From Planctomycetaceae bacterium (lineage in GTDB: Bacteria; Planctomycetota; Planctomycetia; Pirellulales; Pirellulaceae), in contig PBSM01000160.1 in NCBI GenBank assembly GCA_002726245.1, forward strand, positions 1-64,000: a stretch of DNA of 64,000 nucleotides, read 5' to 3'. The notes beneath the pieces were generated by a model. The model was not told the DNA's origin. It made no database searches and worked only from the letters and a program-made list of their open reading frames with translations. Every line of letters begins with the position of its first letter. The first letter of the stretch is position 1. Position numbers and translations under genes: made by a program. Shown piece by piece: positions 45,633 to 54,105 of the stretch.

Positions 45633-45770
45633 TAGTCGTTTTTCGCTCCGCGAAAGTCGTGGGGTAAGCTTCCAGCTTGCCAGGCTGTTTCGCAAGCTGG
45701 AAGCTTACGCCACGATAAAATCACGGCCTCTCCGCGAAAAGACGTTCTTCCACGGAGCGAAAGACGACTA
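45633..45770. repeat. nested repeats: family A inside family D
   Basis: Family D arms (45633-45656, TAGTCGTTTTTCGCTCCGCG; and 45727-45770, ending GGAGCGAAAGACGACTA) enclose a complete family A palindrome (45659-45680 and 45692-45713, GTGGGGTAAGCTTCCAGC and complement). It lies in the 293-base gap upstream of the TPR gene; I see no gene in that gap. Confidence 0.85.
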
Positions 45771-45889
45771 TCTATTATAAATCCACACAACTGGTTTGGC
45801 TGCATCATGCCGCCAGTTTCCCCACCTCCATGTCACGGCATCTGGGGCGATACCGGGGGCGTTCGAGCTATGGGTGTCTGGGGTCGCCG

Positions 45890-47143
45890 TTATGCAAACA
45901 ACTCCGACACAACTTCTCCGCCGTCAACCAGCGGCAACGCACGTGCCAGCGGCGTCATGACTTCTTTGGCGGGATCGATCCCAAGGGCGTGACAGAACGT
46001 GGCGTGCAGATCGGGGATCTTCACGGGACGCTCGGCTGGCTGCTCGCCGTTCTCGTCGGAAGCACCGATGACCGTGCCGCCTCTGATTCCACCACCAGCC
46101 AGGAAACAACTGAAGACGGTCGGGTAGTGATCGCGGCCAGCGTTGTCGTTAATCCGCGGCGTGCGACCGAACTCGCTGAGCATAACGATCAACGTCTTCT
46201 CCAGCATCCCCGATTCGGCCAAGTCTTCGACGAGCGAAGCCAACGCCGGGTCCATCACTTCGCCGTGATTGCGCATCGCGGGGAAATTCTCGCTGTGCGT
46301 GTCGAATCCGCCACGGTTCACTTGGACGAAGCGCACGCCAGTTTCGACGAGTTGCTTCGCGACGAGTGTGCCTCGGCCGAACGCGGTGTCACCGTAGCGA
46401 TTGAGCGTTGTCGTGGGAACTTTGTCGAGTTCAAAGGCCTGCAGCGCCGGGCTGCGCATCAACCGGACCGCGTCTTTGATCGACGTCTGCGTCGCCTTGA
46501 GAGTTTCGTTCGTGTTGCCCGAGGAGAAGCGGCTGTTGAACTTAGCCAGTCGCTCGAGCCGCTTGTTGCCGCGTTCCTGGTTGATGTCTGCGGGGAAGGA
46601 CAAATACGGGTCCTTCTCTCCAGGTCCGCCGACATAATAGGCTTCGCAAGTCTGGCCGAGATACCCGGACCGCGGGGCGCGGCCGCTGACCGAGACATAA
46701 GCCGGCAAGTCGCCGAGCTTCTTCTTTTCGTGAACGACCACCGAACCAAAGCCGGGATGGATAAGATTCGGGAATTGGCTGTAGCTGGTCTGCAGGTGGT
46801 ACGTCGCGCGACCATGAGCGCCTTGTGTTCCGGCGACCGAACGGATCAGCGAGCAGTGGTGCATCTGCTTCGACAGCTCGGGGAAAATCTCCGAGATCTG
46901 CATGCCAGGCACGGAGGTCTTTATTGCCTCGAACTCACCTTGCGTCGGACGACCAGGCTTGGGATCCCAAGTGTCGATGTGCGACATACCGCCACCGTTC
47001 CAGAACAGGATCACGTGTTCGGCCTTCTGAGGATGACTAGTTCCTTCCAGAGCCAACAATTGGCGGAGCGGGAAGCCCATGAACGTGGCACTGGCGGCTC
47101 CAAGCATTGCACGACGGCTAAGTCTGTAATCGAGACAAGGCAT
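45890..47143 (-). CDS. DUF1501 domain protein
   Basis: A 417-residue Tat-type exported protein (SRRAMLGAASATFMGFPL) of the shorter DUF1501 form. Landmarks: VILFWNGGGMSHIDTWDPKPG, GMQISEIFPELSKQMHHCSLIRSV, GAHGRATYHLQ, RFVQVNRGGFDTHSENF, VMLSEFGRTPRINDNAGRDHYPTVFSCFLAGGGIRGG and HATFCHALGID. It keeps the FDTH and GRDH motifs that suggest a phosphatase/sulfatase-like metal site. It forms an operon with the DUF1549/DUF1553 gene upstream (47264-49417). The 120-base gap between them is mostly a palindromic repeat. Confidence 0.94.
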   Translation of the reverse strand: MPCLDYRLSRRAMLGAASATFMGFPLRQLLALEGTSHPQKAEHVILFWNGGGMSHIDTWDPKPGRPTQGEFEAIKTSVPGMQISEIFPELSKQMHHCSLIRSVAGTQGAHGRATYHLQTSYSQFPNLIHPGFGSVVVHEKKKLGDLPAYVSVSGRAPRSGYLGQTCEAYYVGGPGEKDPYLSFPADINQERGNKRLERLAKFNSRFSSGNTNETLKATQTSIKDAVRLMRSPALQAFELDKVPTTTLNRYGDTAFGRGTLVAKQLVETGVRFVQVNRGGFDTHSENFPAMRNHGEVMDPALASLVEDLAESGMLEKTLIVMLSEFGRTPRINDNAGRDHYPTVFSCFLAGGGIRGGTVIGASDENGEQPAERPVKIPDLHATFCHALGIDPAKEVMTPLARALPLVDGGEVVSELFA

Positions 47144-47187
47144 TCAAAAACTCCTTAGTGGAAGGGTGGTGTTTTGTGTCGTTGTCT

Positions 47188-47260
47188 TGTTTAACCGCAA
47201 GCCGGAGGCGTGCGCTTCCCCGCGCGTCGGAAGCGCACGCCTCCGGCTTGCGGTTAAACG
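47188..47260. repeat. palindromic repeat (family B), perfect arms
   Basis: About 31-bp perfect inverted arms (47189-47219 and 47229-47259) beginning GTTTAACCGCAAGCCGGAGG, with a 9-base loop. It ends 4 bases before the stop codon of the minus-strand DUF1549/DUF1553 gene. Confidence 0.95.
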
Positions 47261-47263
47261 AGC

Positions 47264-49417
47264 CTACGGCAAGAAACGGAATTCGTCGCAGTTCAATAAC
47301 AACCAACGCAAATCAGCCATGCCGTCCAGCAGTTTGCCTGCTTCGGCGACGATGGTTTTGGCTTCGGCCAGTTCATCCTTTGAAGGTTGTCGGGTCAGGA
47401 TCTCGCGGTAGACGAGTTGAATTGCTTGGGATAAGTTGGCTTTTTCGCCGACCAATAACGGATAGACCGGCTCTAACTCGCCAACGCGAGAGGCTTCGTG
47501 TGTCAGCCGCCCATTGAGCATCATCAAGGCCTGACGCATCGACGGGCTTTGATCACGATGTTTACCCAGTTGCGTGCGGTCAGTCTGGCCGAACACGCGA
47601 AGGAAGTGATCGGGTGCGGCAGGCGACGCCATGCGGAATGATGAAATGAAGCTTGGATTGTCGTCGATCGTCGCCTTTGCGAAGCGATCGATGTATTCGA
47701 CATTGCGGCGCTCGCGGGCTTGCTGCTGCATGCGCATCGCCTCGAGTTCCTCCTTCGACATCACTTTCATGCGTTCGATGGCAACCTCCTCTTTTTCCTG
47801 GCTCTTCTTCAGGATCGCGTCGAAGTCAAATTCGATCGTGTTCTCGAGGTCGTAGCTGCCCGCTGCGGCGAGCTGATTCTTGGCTGGCATGGCCTTCGGA
47901 GCACCGTCGGTTTGCACCAGTTGGCCGGCAACGGATCCCGAGCTGCTGGACGCTTTCGTAACGCGACTAGACTGCCAAACCGTCTTGAGGTTCTGACCCG
48001 CGGCGTGTTTGAACTCGAACAAGTGTCCGGCGGTCACAACACTATCGTAAATCACTTCGCTCAACATACGACGCATCGGCGTGGCGAGGAAGGCGTCTTC
48101 GAGTTCGTTCTGCGTCAGCTCGTCGATGCCATACACGTGGCTGCGTTGATACGGTACGCTCGTGACGATCATGCGAACGAGCGTTTTCAAGTCGTAACCG
48201 CTGGCGACGAACTCGTCCGCGAGGTAATCAAGTGTCTTGGGGTGGCTGGGTGCGTTGTTGTCGCTGAGATCGTCGATCGGCTCGACGATGCCGCGACCAA
48301 CCAGGTGAGCCCACACGCGATTGGCGAAAGAACGCGAGAAATAGCGGTTCTTCGGATTAGTGATCAGCTTTGCCAACTCGGTTCGCAGTTCACTCTGACT
48401 CGCTATGCCGGACCCGATTCTTAAGTTGCGAGCGTCTCGTTTGGCTTCAGCCGCAACGTCGAGCGTGTTGCGTTTCTTGCCGCGAGCGGCTTTATCGACT
48501 TTCTTGTCCAGCGACGTGAGCAAGTCACCGACCGAAGCTTCAGGCTTCTTTTTCTTGTTGGCGTTGAGCGCGAGAGCCTTGGCCGTCCGAAGCTGCTCGA
48601 GCCGGCTAATGTATCGCGACGCACCGTCACTCTTAGCAAACGCGAATGGGAAACGCGGCGGCATGGGCTTCCGCTCGCTGGCGTCACCTTCTCCTAACGG
48701 CGGCCACAGGATCGTCGATTGATCGACTTCGGTCGTGTAGACAGTGTTCGTAAACTGAGTTTCGACGCGGCGAGTCTTTCCGAAATACGCGGCCAGCCCG
48801 TAAAAATCGTGTTGCGTCCAAACATCAAACGGATGGTCGTGACACTGAGCACAGGCGACTCGAATTCCGAGGAAGACCTGTGACGTCGCTCCCGCCAAAG
48901 CCATCGGGTCCGCATTGTCGCCAAGCACGAAGCCAACTTCGGGCGTCGCACCAGCCTTGCCGTTTGCTGAGATGAACCGCTTCGCCAGTTGGTCGTACGG
49001 CATGCCGTCTTCGATTGCTTTGTGAACGAACGCGATCGCGGCGGCACCACCGTCGGCGTTCGTACGCAGACGCAACATGTCGGAGTAGAAGACGGTCCAA
49101 GTGTCGGCGAAGCGTGCGTTGGCCAGCAACTCGTCCACCAAAGCAACTCGGCGGGTCGCTTTGGGCATCTTTGCGAACTTCCGGATTTCGTCTTCCGTTG
49201 GAATGCGGCCGATCAGATCAACGTACACGCGACGCAAAAACGTCGCATCGTTCGCGATTGGCATCGGCTTGTGCTTGACTCCCTTTGCCGCGTTCTCGGC
49301 CATCAGAATGCGGCCGATCTCGGATCCGTCCGGACTCGCGGCCCGGAGGTCGGCTTGGCTCAGAAGCGTTGCGCAACTCACAATGCCGACAAGTGCCACA
49401 GAGAGCTTGGTATTCAA
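47264..49417 (-). CDS. DUF1549/DUF1553 protein without N-terminal cytochrome domain
   Basis: A 717-residue exported protein (signal KLSVALVGIVSCATLLSQADLRA) of the shorter class that lacks the PSCyt1 heme domain. DUF1549: FLRRVYVDLIGRIPTEDEIRKF, MPYDQLAKRFISANG and VACAQCHDHPFDVWTQHDFYGLAAYF, whose CAQCH (189-193) could bind heme. A lysine-rich middle (about 285-345) and a helical insert (SKEELEAMRMQQQARERRNV) follow. DUF1553: RYFSRSFANRVWAHLVGRGIV, PSHPKTLDYLADEFVASGYDLKTLVRMIVTS and MRQALMMLNG. It precedes a DUF1501 gene and presumably acts with it in the periplasm. Confidence 0.93.
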   Translation of the reverse strand: MNTKLSVALVGIVSCATLLSQADLRAASPDGSEIGRILMAENAAKGVKHKPMPIANDATFLRRVYVDLIGRIPTEDEIRKFAKMPKATRRVALVDELLANARFADTWTVFYSDMLRLRTNADGGAAAIAFVHKAIEDGMPYDQLAKRFISANGKAGATPEVGFVLGDNADPMALAGATSQVFLGIRVACAQCHDHPFDVWTQHDFYGLAAYFGKTRRVETQFTNTVYTTEVDQSTILWPPLGEGDASERKPMPPRFPFAFAKSDGASRYISRLEQLRTAKALALNANKKKKPEASVGDLLTSLDKKVDKAARGKKRNTLDVAAEAKRDARNLRIGSGIASQSELRTELAKLITNPKNRYFSRSFANRVWAHLVGRGIVEPIDDLSDNNAPSHPKTLDYLADEFVASGYDLKTLVRMIVTSVPYQRSHVYGIDELTQNELEDAFLATPMRRMLSEVIYDSVVTAGHLFEFKHAAGQNLKTVWQSSRVTKASSSSGSVAGQLVQTDGAPKAMPAKNQLAAAGSYDLENTIEFDFDAILKKSQEKEEVAIERMKVMSKEELEAMRMQQQARERRNVEYIDRFAKATIDDNPSFISSFRMASPAAPDHFLRVFGQTDRTQLGKHRDQSPSMRQALMMLNGRLTHEASRVGELEPVYPLLVGEKANLSQAIQLVYREILTRQPSKDELAEAKTIVAEAGKLLDGMADLRWLLLNCDEFRFLP

Positions 49418-49781
49418 GGTTCGAGTCCTTTTGCTGCTAGCTGTTCCGAAGGGTGGGGAACCCTACTTGGTGTGCGAGTCTTATTGTCGCGGATCGTTTC
49501 GGCGAATGCCAGCTCATATCTCCGTAATATGTCTGCGTCAGCAACCCGGCTAAATCGCTAAACGCATCGTCCCTAAGCGGTCCTATTGGACGGAAGTACT
49601 CATTGTTTTTGGACAGTTTCCGGAGTAGTTCGGGCCCACGGCCGCTCGGGCAGCGTGCCCACGACAAAGCCTTCTTTTTGCGTATCCTCCTGGCTATGAT
49701 TGGGCGTGGGACTGGCCAGCAACGAGCTTGGCCGTTCAGGAAATAACGCAAAACACGCAGTTATTACGGAGCTGACAGAAT
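49418..49781. other. intergenic stretch without a supported gene
   Basis: 364 bases between divergent genes. An open minus-strand frame (49437-49751) exists but has no start signal or family I recognise, so I do not call it. Promoters for both flanking genes should lie here, but no convincing boxes stand out. Confidence 0.4.
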
Positions 49782-50321
49782 ATGCGGTACTCAGCACTTT
49801 TTATCGCCTCTTTCGCCCTACTCGCCACGACGCCCGCCTACTCGGGGACTGTCACCGTCAGGGGGCCCCATCTCTGCTGCGATGGCTGTCAAACGATCGC
49901 CGATGCAGCTTTGTCAGAAGTCGATGGCGTTTCGGGCATCTCCTGCGATTTGAATACGAAGGTGATCAGCTACAAGGCGGATGGCGATAAGGCGGCGGAG
50001 GCGGGAATCAAAGCTCTAGCCACAGCCGGCTTCTTCGGCACCGCCTCTCACGACAAGAAGCCTTTGAAGTATCCCATTTCGGGAGCCAAGAAGGGGACGA
50101 AGTCGAATTCAATTCTCTTGTCGGGCGTTCATCTTTGCTGCACGGCCTGTGTGACCGCTTCGCAAAAGGCATTGGAAGATGTGAAGGGCGTCACGCTGAT
50201 CGACATCGACCGCAACGAAAAGACGATCAAGCTAACTGGCGACTCGATCGGTATTCTGGATGCGATCGCAGCACTGAACAAGGCCGGCTTCTACTGCCGG
50301 CTGCCCCAGCCCAAGAAGTGA
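49782..50321 (+). CDS. exported protein with two heavy-metal-associated-like domains
   Basis: A 179-residue protein with a signal peptide (RYSALFIASFALLATTPAYSG) and two tandem beta-alpha-beta-type modules. Module 1 is GTVTVRGPHLCCDGCQTIADAALSEVDGV (C32, C33, C36) and module 2 is NSILLSGVHLCCTACVTASQKALEDVKGV (C119, C120, C123). Each has the spacing of an HMA metal-binding loop, but with an extra cysteine (HLCCxxC in place of GMxCxxC). The second parts (ISCDLNTKVISYKADG; LIDIDRNEKTIKLTGD) match strand 2-3 of HMA. It probably binds soft metals in the periplasm. No ATPase or other metal transporter is adjacent. Confidence 0.85.
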   Translation: MRYSALFIASFALLATTPAYSGTVTVRGPHLCCDGCQTIADAALSEVDGVSGISCDLNTKVISYKADGDKAAEAGIKALATAGFFGTASHDKKPLKYPISGAKKGTKSNSILLSGVHLCCTACVTASQKALEDVKGVTLIDIDRNEKTIKLTGDSIGILDAIAALNKAGFYCRLPQPKK

Positions 50322-50732
50322 TGTCGCAAGCAACGTTCTGCACTTCTCCATCGTTCGCACTTGGATTCTGAGGATCCTTATTCTGGGACGGGCTGCTGCC
50401 GCTGTGCATCGCAGCAGCTCCCAACCACCACCGACGTGATCGTGATGAGCGTGCTTGTCTCGACTCATCTGGTCGCCATGATCTTCGCGATGCGCGCCGG
50501 TCAAAGTCAGATGTCCCATCAGCCAATTGAGTTGCTTGAGACAGCGCAACCTTCCTGCGGGCTGGCATGGTGAGGTTCTTGGGTGTGTGCCATGGGACAT
50601 CAGCAGGAGCCTTTGGTACAGACCGCCCATCTTGAACAAATCAAAAGCCCGAGCCAAACGGTTGGCAGCTTGAACTGTGTCTAGAGCCTGGCACTCAGTC
50701 AGCCTACGCGGAGCCGGCTCCCCCAACTGCCC
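50322..50732. other. intergenic stretch without a supported gene
   Basis: About 410 bases before the tRNA promoter. Open frames exist on both strands (one minus-strand frame of 168 codons even crosses the preceding gene), but none has a ribosome site or recognisable sequence. Possibly decayed DNA. Confidence 0.4.
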
Positions 50733-50760
50733 TTGCAAGCCGGAAATACGGTTCTATAAT
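50733..50760 (+). promoter_or_regulatory. promoter for tRNA-Gly (and perhaps tig)
   Basis: A perfect -10 TATAAT (50755-50760) lies 16 bp after TTGCAA (50733-50738, four of six to the -35 consensus). Transcription would begin near 50767, about 50 bases ahead of the tRNA. Confidence 0.6.
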
Positions 50761-50815
50761 CCGTTGTTAACACAATCTACGGTACCGTTGTCTCGTGAGA
50801 TAGCGGACGTAAAGT

Positions 50816-50888
50816 GCGGGTGTAGCTCAGTTGGCAGAGCACAACGTTGCCAACGTTGTTGTCGTGGGTTCGAATCCCATCACCCGCT
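50816..50888 (+). tRNA. trnG: tRNA-Gly (anticodon GCC)
   Basis: The cloverleaf folds cleanly. Acceptor GCGGGTG (50816-50822) pairs with CACCCGC (50881-50887), discriminator T. D-stem GCTC/GAGC; anticodon stem CAACG/CGTTG with loop TTGCCAA, anticodon GCC at 50849-50851. T-arm GTGGG-TTCGAAT-CCCAT. The 3' CCA is not encoded. A short T-run follows, then trigger factor 45 bases later, so the two may share a transcript. Confidence 0.97.
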
Positions 50889-50933
50889 CTTTTTTAGTTA
50901 CAAGTGGAAACGGCAAGCAGATTTAGCACTTCG

Positions 50934-52421
50934 ATGGTAACTTCAGAAACTGAACTAGCGTCCGAGGAATCGACTGACCAGGAAAAGCCAAAGCTCGCTT
51001 TGGAAGTGAAGGTCGATGAGCCTAGTGCTTGCCAACGCCACGTCACCGTGACGGTCTCCCGAGACGACATCGAACGCTACTTCAAGGAGGCGTTCGACGA
51101 TCTCGCACCGAAAGCCGAAGTGCCTGGATTTCGTGCGGGGCGTGCTCCTCGGAAGCTCGTGGAGAGCAAGTTCCGCGAGCAGATGTCAGACCAGGTCAAG
51201 GGTTCGCTGTTGATGGACAGTGTGACTCAGGCGAGTGAGGATTGCGATTTTTCGGCAATCAGCGAGCCCGATTTCGATTTCGAGGCGATCGCCTTGCCAG
51301 ACGAAGGTCCGATGACGTTCGAGTTTGATGTCGAGGTCCGGCCGAACTTTGACGTGCCCGAATGGAAAGGGCTCAAGCTCGAGCGGCAAGTGCACGAGTA
51401 CAGCGACGAAGAGATCGACAAGCACCTCAACACGCTATTGACTCGGTATGGTCGAGTGACGACCAAGGAGTCGGAAGCGGCTGCGGGCGATCAGGTCACA
51501 CTGAACATCACGTTCAAAGACGGCGAAACGACGCTCTCCACCGTCGAAGGTGAGACGGTCGAGATCAAGCCGACACTTAGCTTCAGTAATGTAAACCTAG
51601 AAGGTTTCGACGAATTGGTTCTGGGAGCCAAGGCTGGCGACACGAAGCAAACCAAGGTCACGATCAGCTCGGAAGCTGAGAACGAAGACCTTCGAGATAA
51701 GGAAGTTTCGGTCGAATTGGAAGTGACTGCGGTCAAGCGGATGGACTTGCCCGAGCTCACGCCCACCTTCCTGGACAAGATCGGCGGATTCGAGGATGAG
51801 GATGAGCTGCGGGAAGCCGTTCGCCAGGAGCTGGAACGCCAGTTAGATTACCACCAACAGCGCGGAATCCGTCAACAGATCACCGCCGTTTTGACCCAGG
51901 ATGCCGGTTGGGAGTTGCCTCCCGATCTGCTTCGGCGACAAGGTGGTCGAGAAATGGAGCGAGCTGTTCTTGAGCTGCGTTCCAGCGGATTCGCGGACGA
52001 CGTGATTCGTCAGCACCAGAATCAGTTGCGGCAAAACAGTTTGGCTTCGACCCAGCGTGCCCTCAAGGAACATTTTATCCTCGAGCGCATTGCCGAGGAA
52101 AACGAGATCGATGCGGAGCCCGAGGATTTCGATAACGAAATCCGGATGATTGCCCAGCAAGGCCAAGAGTCCCCGCGCCGCGTGCGGGCTCGGCTCGAGA
52201 AACGCGGGCAGATGGACGCGTTGCGAAATCAGATCATCGAACGCAAAGTCATTGATTTGATTACTGCCGAAGCCACGTTCAGTGACACACCGTTTGAACC
52301 GCAAAAGGATGATACGGTCGCTATTGACCACGCGGTTGGCGGAGAGCAAGAAGAAGAGCTACCGGAAGCAAAGTATGGAGGCGACGCTGAGGCACTGAAG
52401 ACGGCGGGCGATCGTAGCTGA
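50934..52421 (+). CDS. tig: trigger factor (ribosome-associated chaperone)
   Basis: A 495-residue cytosolic chaperone that meets nascent chains at the ribosome exit. The ribosome-binding N-domain carries the signature GFRAGRAPRKLVESKF (near 68). The middle PPIase domain is present but degenerate (AAAGDQVTLNITFKDG, GFDELVLGAKAGDTKQTKV). The C-terminal arms are long helices (FLDKIGGFEDEDELREAVRQELERQLDYHQQRG, QALKEHFILERIAEENEI). A 60-residue acidic tail (DTPFEPQKDDTVAIDHAVGGEQEEELPEA) exceeds the E. coli length of 432. ATG 50934 is preferred over an upstream GTG (50904). It lies ahead of two clpP genes, the familiar tig-clpP synteny; clpX does not follow. Confidence 0.96.
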   Translation: MVTSETELASEESTDQEKPKLALEVKVDEPSACQRHVTVTVSRDDIERYFKEAFDDLAPKAEVPGFRAGRAPRKLVESKFREQMSDQVKGSLLMDSVTQASEDCDFSAISEPDFDFEAIALPDEGPMTFEFDVEVRPNFDVPEWKGLKLERQVHEYSDEEIDKHLNTLLTRYGRVTTKESEAAAGDQVTLNITFKDGETTLSTVEGETVEIKPTLSFSNVNLEGFDELVLGAKAGDTKQTKVTISSEAENEDLRDKEVSVELEVTAVKRMDLPELTPTFLDKIGGFEDEDELREAVRQELERQLDYHQQRGIRQQITAVLTQDAGWELPPDLLRRQGGREMERAVLELRSSGFADDVIRQHQNQLRQNSLASTQRALKEHFILERIAEENEIDAEPEDFDNEIRMIAQQGQESPRRVRARLEKRGQMDALRNQIIERKVIDLITAEATFSDTPFEPQKDDTVAIDHAVGGEQEEELPEAKYGGDAEALKTAGDRS

Positions 52422-52590
52422 CCGGCTTCGTTCCTCGCTCAGCTTACTCGTTCTCGCTGTCTCAGGTTGACGAATGGCGAGCCGGATGCGTAAGCTTCCC
52501 AAGAGAGTCCCGAGTTGGCCCTCAACGCTCGGACAGCTCAGGCATTCCTCTCGTCAAACTGCACCAAGTTAAGGAAGGGCTGGTTTACTG

Positions 52591-53223
52591 ATGAGCCGTC
52601 TAACGCCTCCGATGTACGACTCCCAGGCGTATCAAAGCTACCAGCGTCAGCGCCAGCTCACGCTTGGTGATTTGCTACTGGAGAACCGAATCGTCTTTCT
52701 ACAAGGCGAGATCTACACCGGGAACGCCAACGAAGTCGTGATGAAGCTGCTGTACCTGCAGAGCGAGAACCGCAAGAAGGACATTCACTTCTATCTCAAC
52801 TCGCCCGGTGGCGACGTTATCGCGACGCTCGCGATCTACGACACGATGCAGATCCTGAGCTGTCCCGTCGCGACTTATTGTGTCGGGCAAGCAGCCAGCG
52901 GCGGTGCGGTTCTGCTGGCGGGTGGGACCAAAGGCAAACGTTTCGCTCTGCCCAACTCGCGCGTGATGATGCATCAGCCTTGGGGCGGCGTTCAAGGACA
53001 GATCAGCGACATCGAGATTCAGGCAAACGAGATCATGCGAAGCCGCGAGCTACTGAACGAAATCCTCGCCAGCCACACGGGGCAACCGATCGAGAGAGTG
53101 GCTAACGATACAGACCGCGATTTCTTCTTAAGCGCGATCGAAGCGAAGGAATATGGCGTCGTCGATGACATCTTGTCTAAGCCGCCGGTCGAAGTCGATG
53201 ACGACGACGAGAACGCGGCTTAG
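52591..53223 (+). CDS. clpP: ATP-dependent Clp protease proteolytic subunit (copy 1)
   Basis: A 210-residue ClpP serine peptidase. The catalytic triad is S103 (GQAASGG), H128 (MMHQPWGG) and D177 ([18 protein letters not shown]). LNSPGGDV and the handle ([28 protein letters not shown]) are present. The residue after the active serine is Gly where most ClpP have Met (GQAASMG), and the tail is acidic ([11 protein letters not shown]). Start ATG 52591 lies after AAGGAAGGG. It is the first of two clpP genes in tandem; the pair may build a mixed ClpP1P2 tetradecamer as in other bacteria with two copies. Confidence 0.96.
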   Translation: MSRLTPPMYDSQAYQSYQRQRQLTLGDLLLENRIVFLQGEIYTGNANEVVMKLLYLQSENRKKDIHFYLNSPGGDVIATLAIYDTMQILSCPVATYCVGQAASGGAVLLAGGTKGKRFALPNSRVMMHQPWGGVQGQISDIEIQANEIMRSRELLNEILASHTGQPIERVANDTDRDFFLSAIEAKEYGVVDDILSKPPVEVDDDDENAA

Positions 53224-53324
53224 AGTGTTTTGAATCAAGCGGGCTGACCCTTCAATGTGTCGTTCGCAGACCATAGGCCACGGTAAAGCAAACGCAGCCT
53301 GCCACATCACGGAGTTTCGCAAGC

Positions 53325-53918
53325 ATGGCACCGATTCCCTACGTCGTCGAAAAGAGCGGACGCGAGGAACGCGTTTATGACATTTACAGCCGGCTGCTCA
53401 AAGATCGCATCATCTTTCTGGGCACAGGCGTCAACGATGAAGTAGCCAACGCCATCGTAGCGCAAATGCTGTTCCTACAATCAGATGACCCGAAGGCGGA
53501 CATCCATCTGTATGTCAATTCGCCCGGCGGAAGTGTGAGCGCTGGCTTGGCGATCTACGATACGATGCAGTTTGTGACTTGCGATGTTGCGACTTACTGT
53601 GTCGGGCAGGCTGCTTCGATGGGTGCTGTGCTGTTGACGGCGGGCGCGGCGGGCAAGCGTTTCGCGCTGCCCAACGCTCGCATTATGATCCACCAGCCGC
53701 TCGCCGGCATGCAAGGCACTGCAGCCGAGATCGAGATCCACGCTCGCGAGTTCAAACGCATCAAGCAGAAGATGAACGAAATTCTGCTGAAGCATACTGG
53801 TCAAACGCTCGAAAGAATCGAGCAGGACACTGACCGCGATTGCTTCATGTCGGCGGAGCAGGCGACGGAGTATCGCCTGATCGACAAAGTAATCGAGCAC
53901 ATGGAGCTGCCCAAGTAA
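53325..53918 (+). CDS. clpP: ATP-dependent Clp protease proteolytic subunit (copy 2)
   Basis: A 197-residue ClpP of canonical sequence: start [26 protein letters not shown]98 in GQAASMGA, H123 in MIHQPLAG, D172 in [18 protein letters not shown], and [18 protein letters not shown]. It is closer to the E. coli housekeeping ClpP than copy 1 is. The 101-base gap between the two contains no terminator-like hairpin, so they are probably co-transcribed. It acts in the cytosol with a ClpX or ClpA/C ATPase that is encoded elsewhere. Confidence 0.97.
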   Translation: MAPIPYVVEKSGREERVYDIYSRLLKDRIIFLGTGVNDEVANAIVAQMLFLQSDDPKADIHLYVNSPGGSVSAGLAIYDTMQFVTCDVATYCVGQAASMGAVLLTAGAAGKRFALPNARIMIHQPLAGMQGTAAEIEIHAREFKRIKQKMNEILLKHTGQTLERIEQDTDRDCFMSAEQATEYRLIDKVIEHMELPK

Positions 53919-54105
53919 GTCTGCTTCATACGCCCGCCCCCCTGTCGCTGATGCTAGCAGCGGCGGCAGGTATGCAGTCTGAGCTTGACGCAACTCGCGG
54001 CAGCGAGTATTTCCTCGTCTCACACGTCATTTTCTGCGTCGAGCTTTCTTTTCTCAGGCTCGGTATCCGTGGATTGTCACATCGAATTCGCGTTCGTCAG
54101 GAACG

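Noticed and set aside
49437-49751. Minus-strand frame of 104 codons upstream of the HMA-like gene
   Set aside because: No ribosome site, no signal peptide and no family resemblance. It occupies the space where divergent promoters must lie.
50232-50738. Minus-strand frame of 168 codons between the HMA-like gene and the tRNA
   Set aside because: It overlaps the 3' end of the well-supported HMA-like gene and the tRNA promoter, and its sequence is low in hydrophobic core and without motifs.
50889-50896. T-run directly after the tRNA as an intrinsic terminator
   Set aside because: No GC hairpin separate from the tRNA itself precedes it, and trigger factor follows 45 bases later, so read-through is more likely.
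52591-53918. Loss of the catalytic serine in the first ClpP
   Set aside because: The GQAASGG sequence keeps the serine. Only the following residue differs, and His and Asp are present, so both copies look active.
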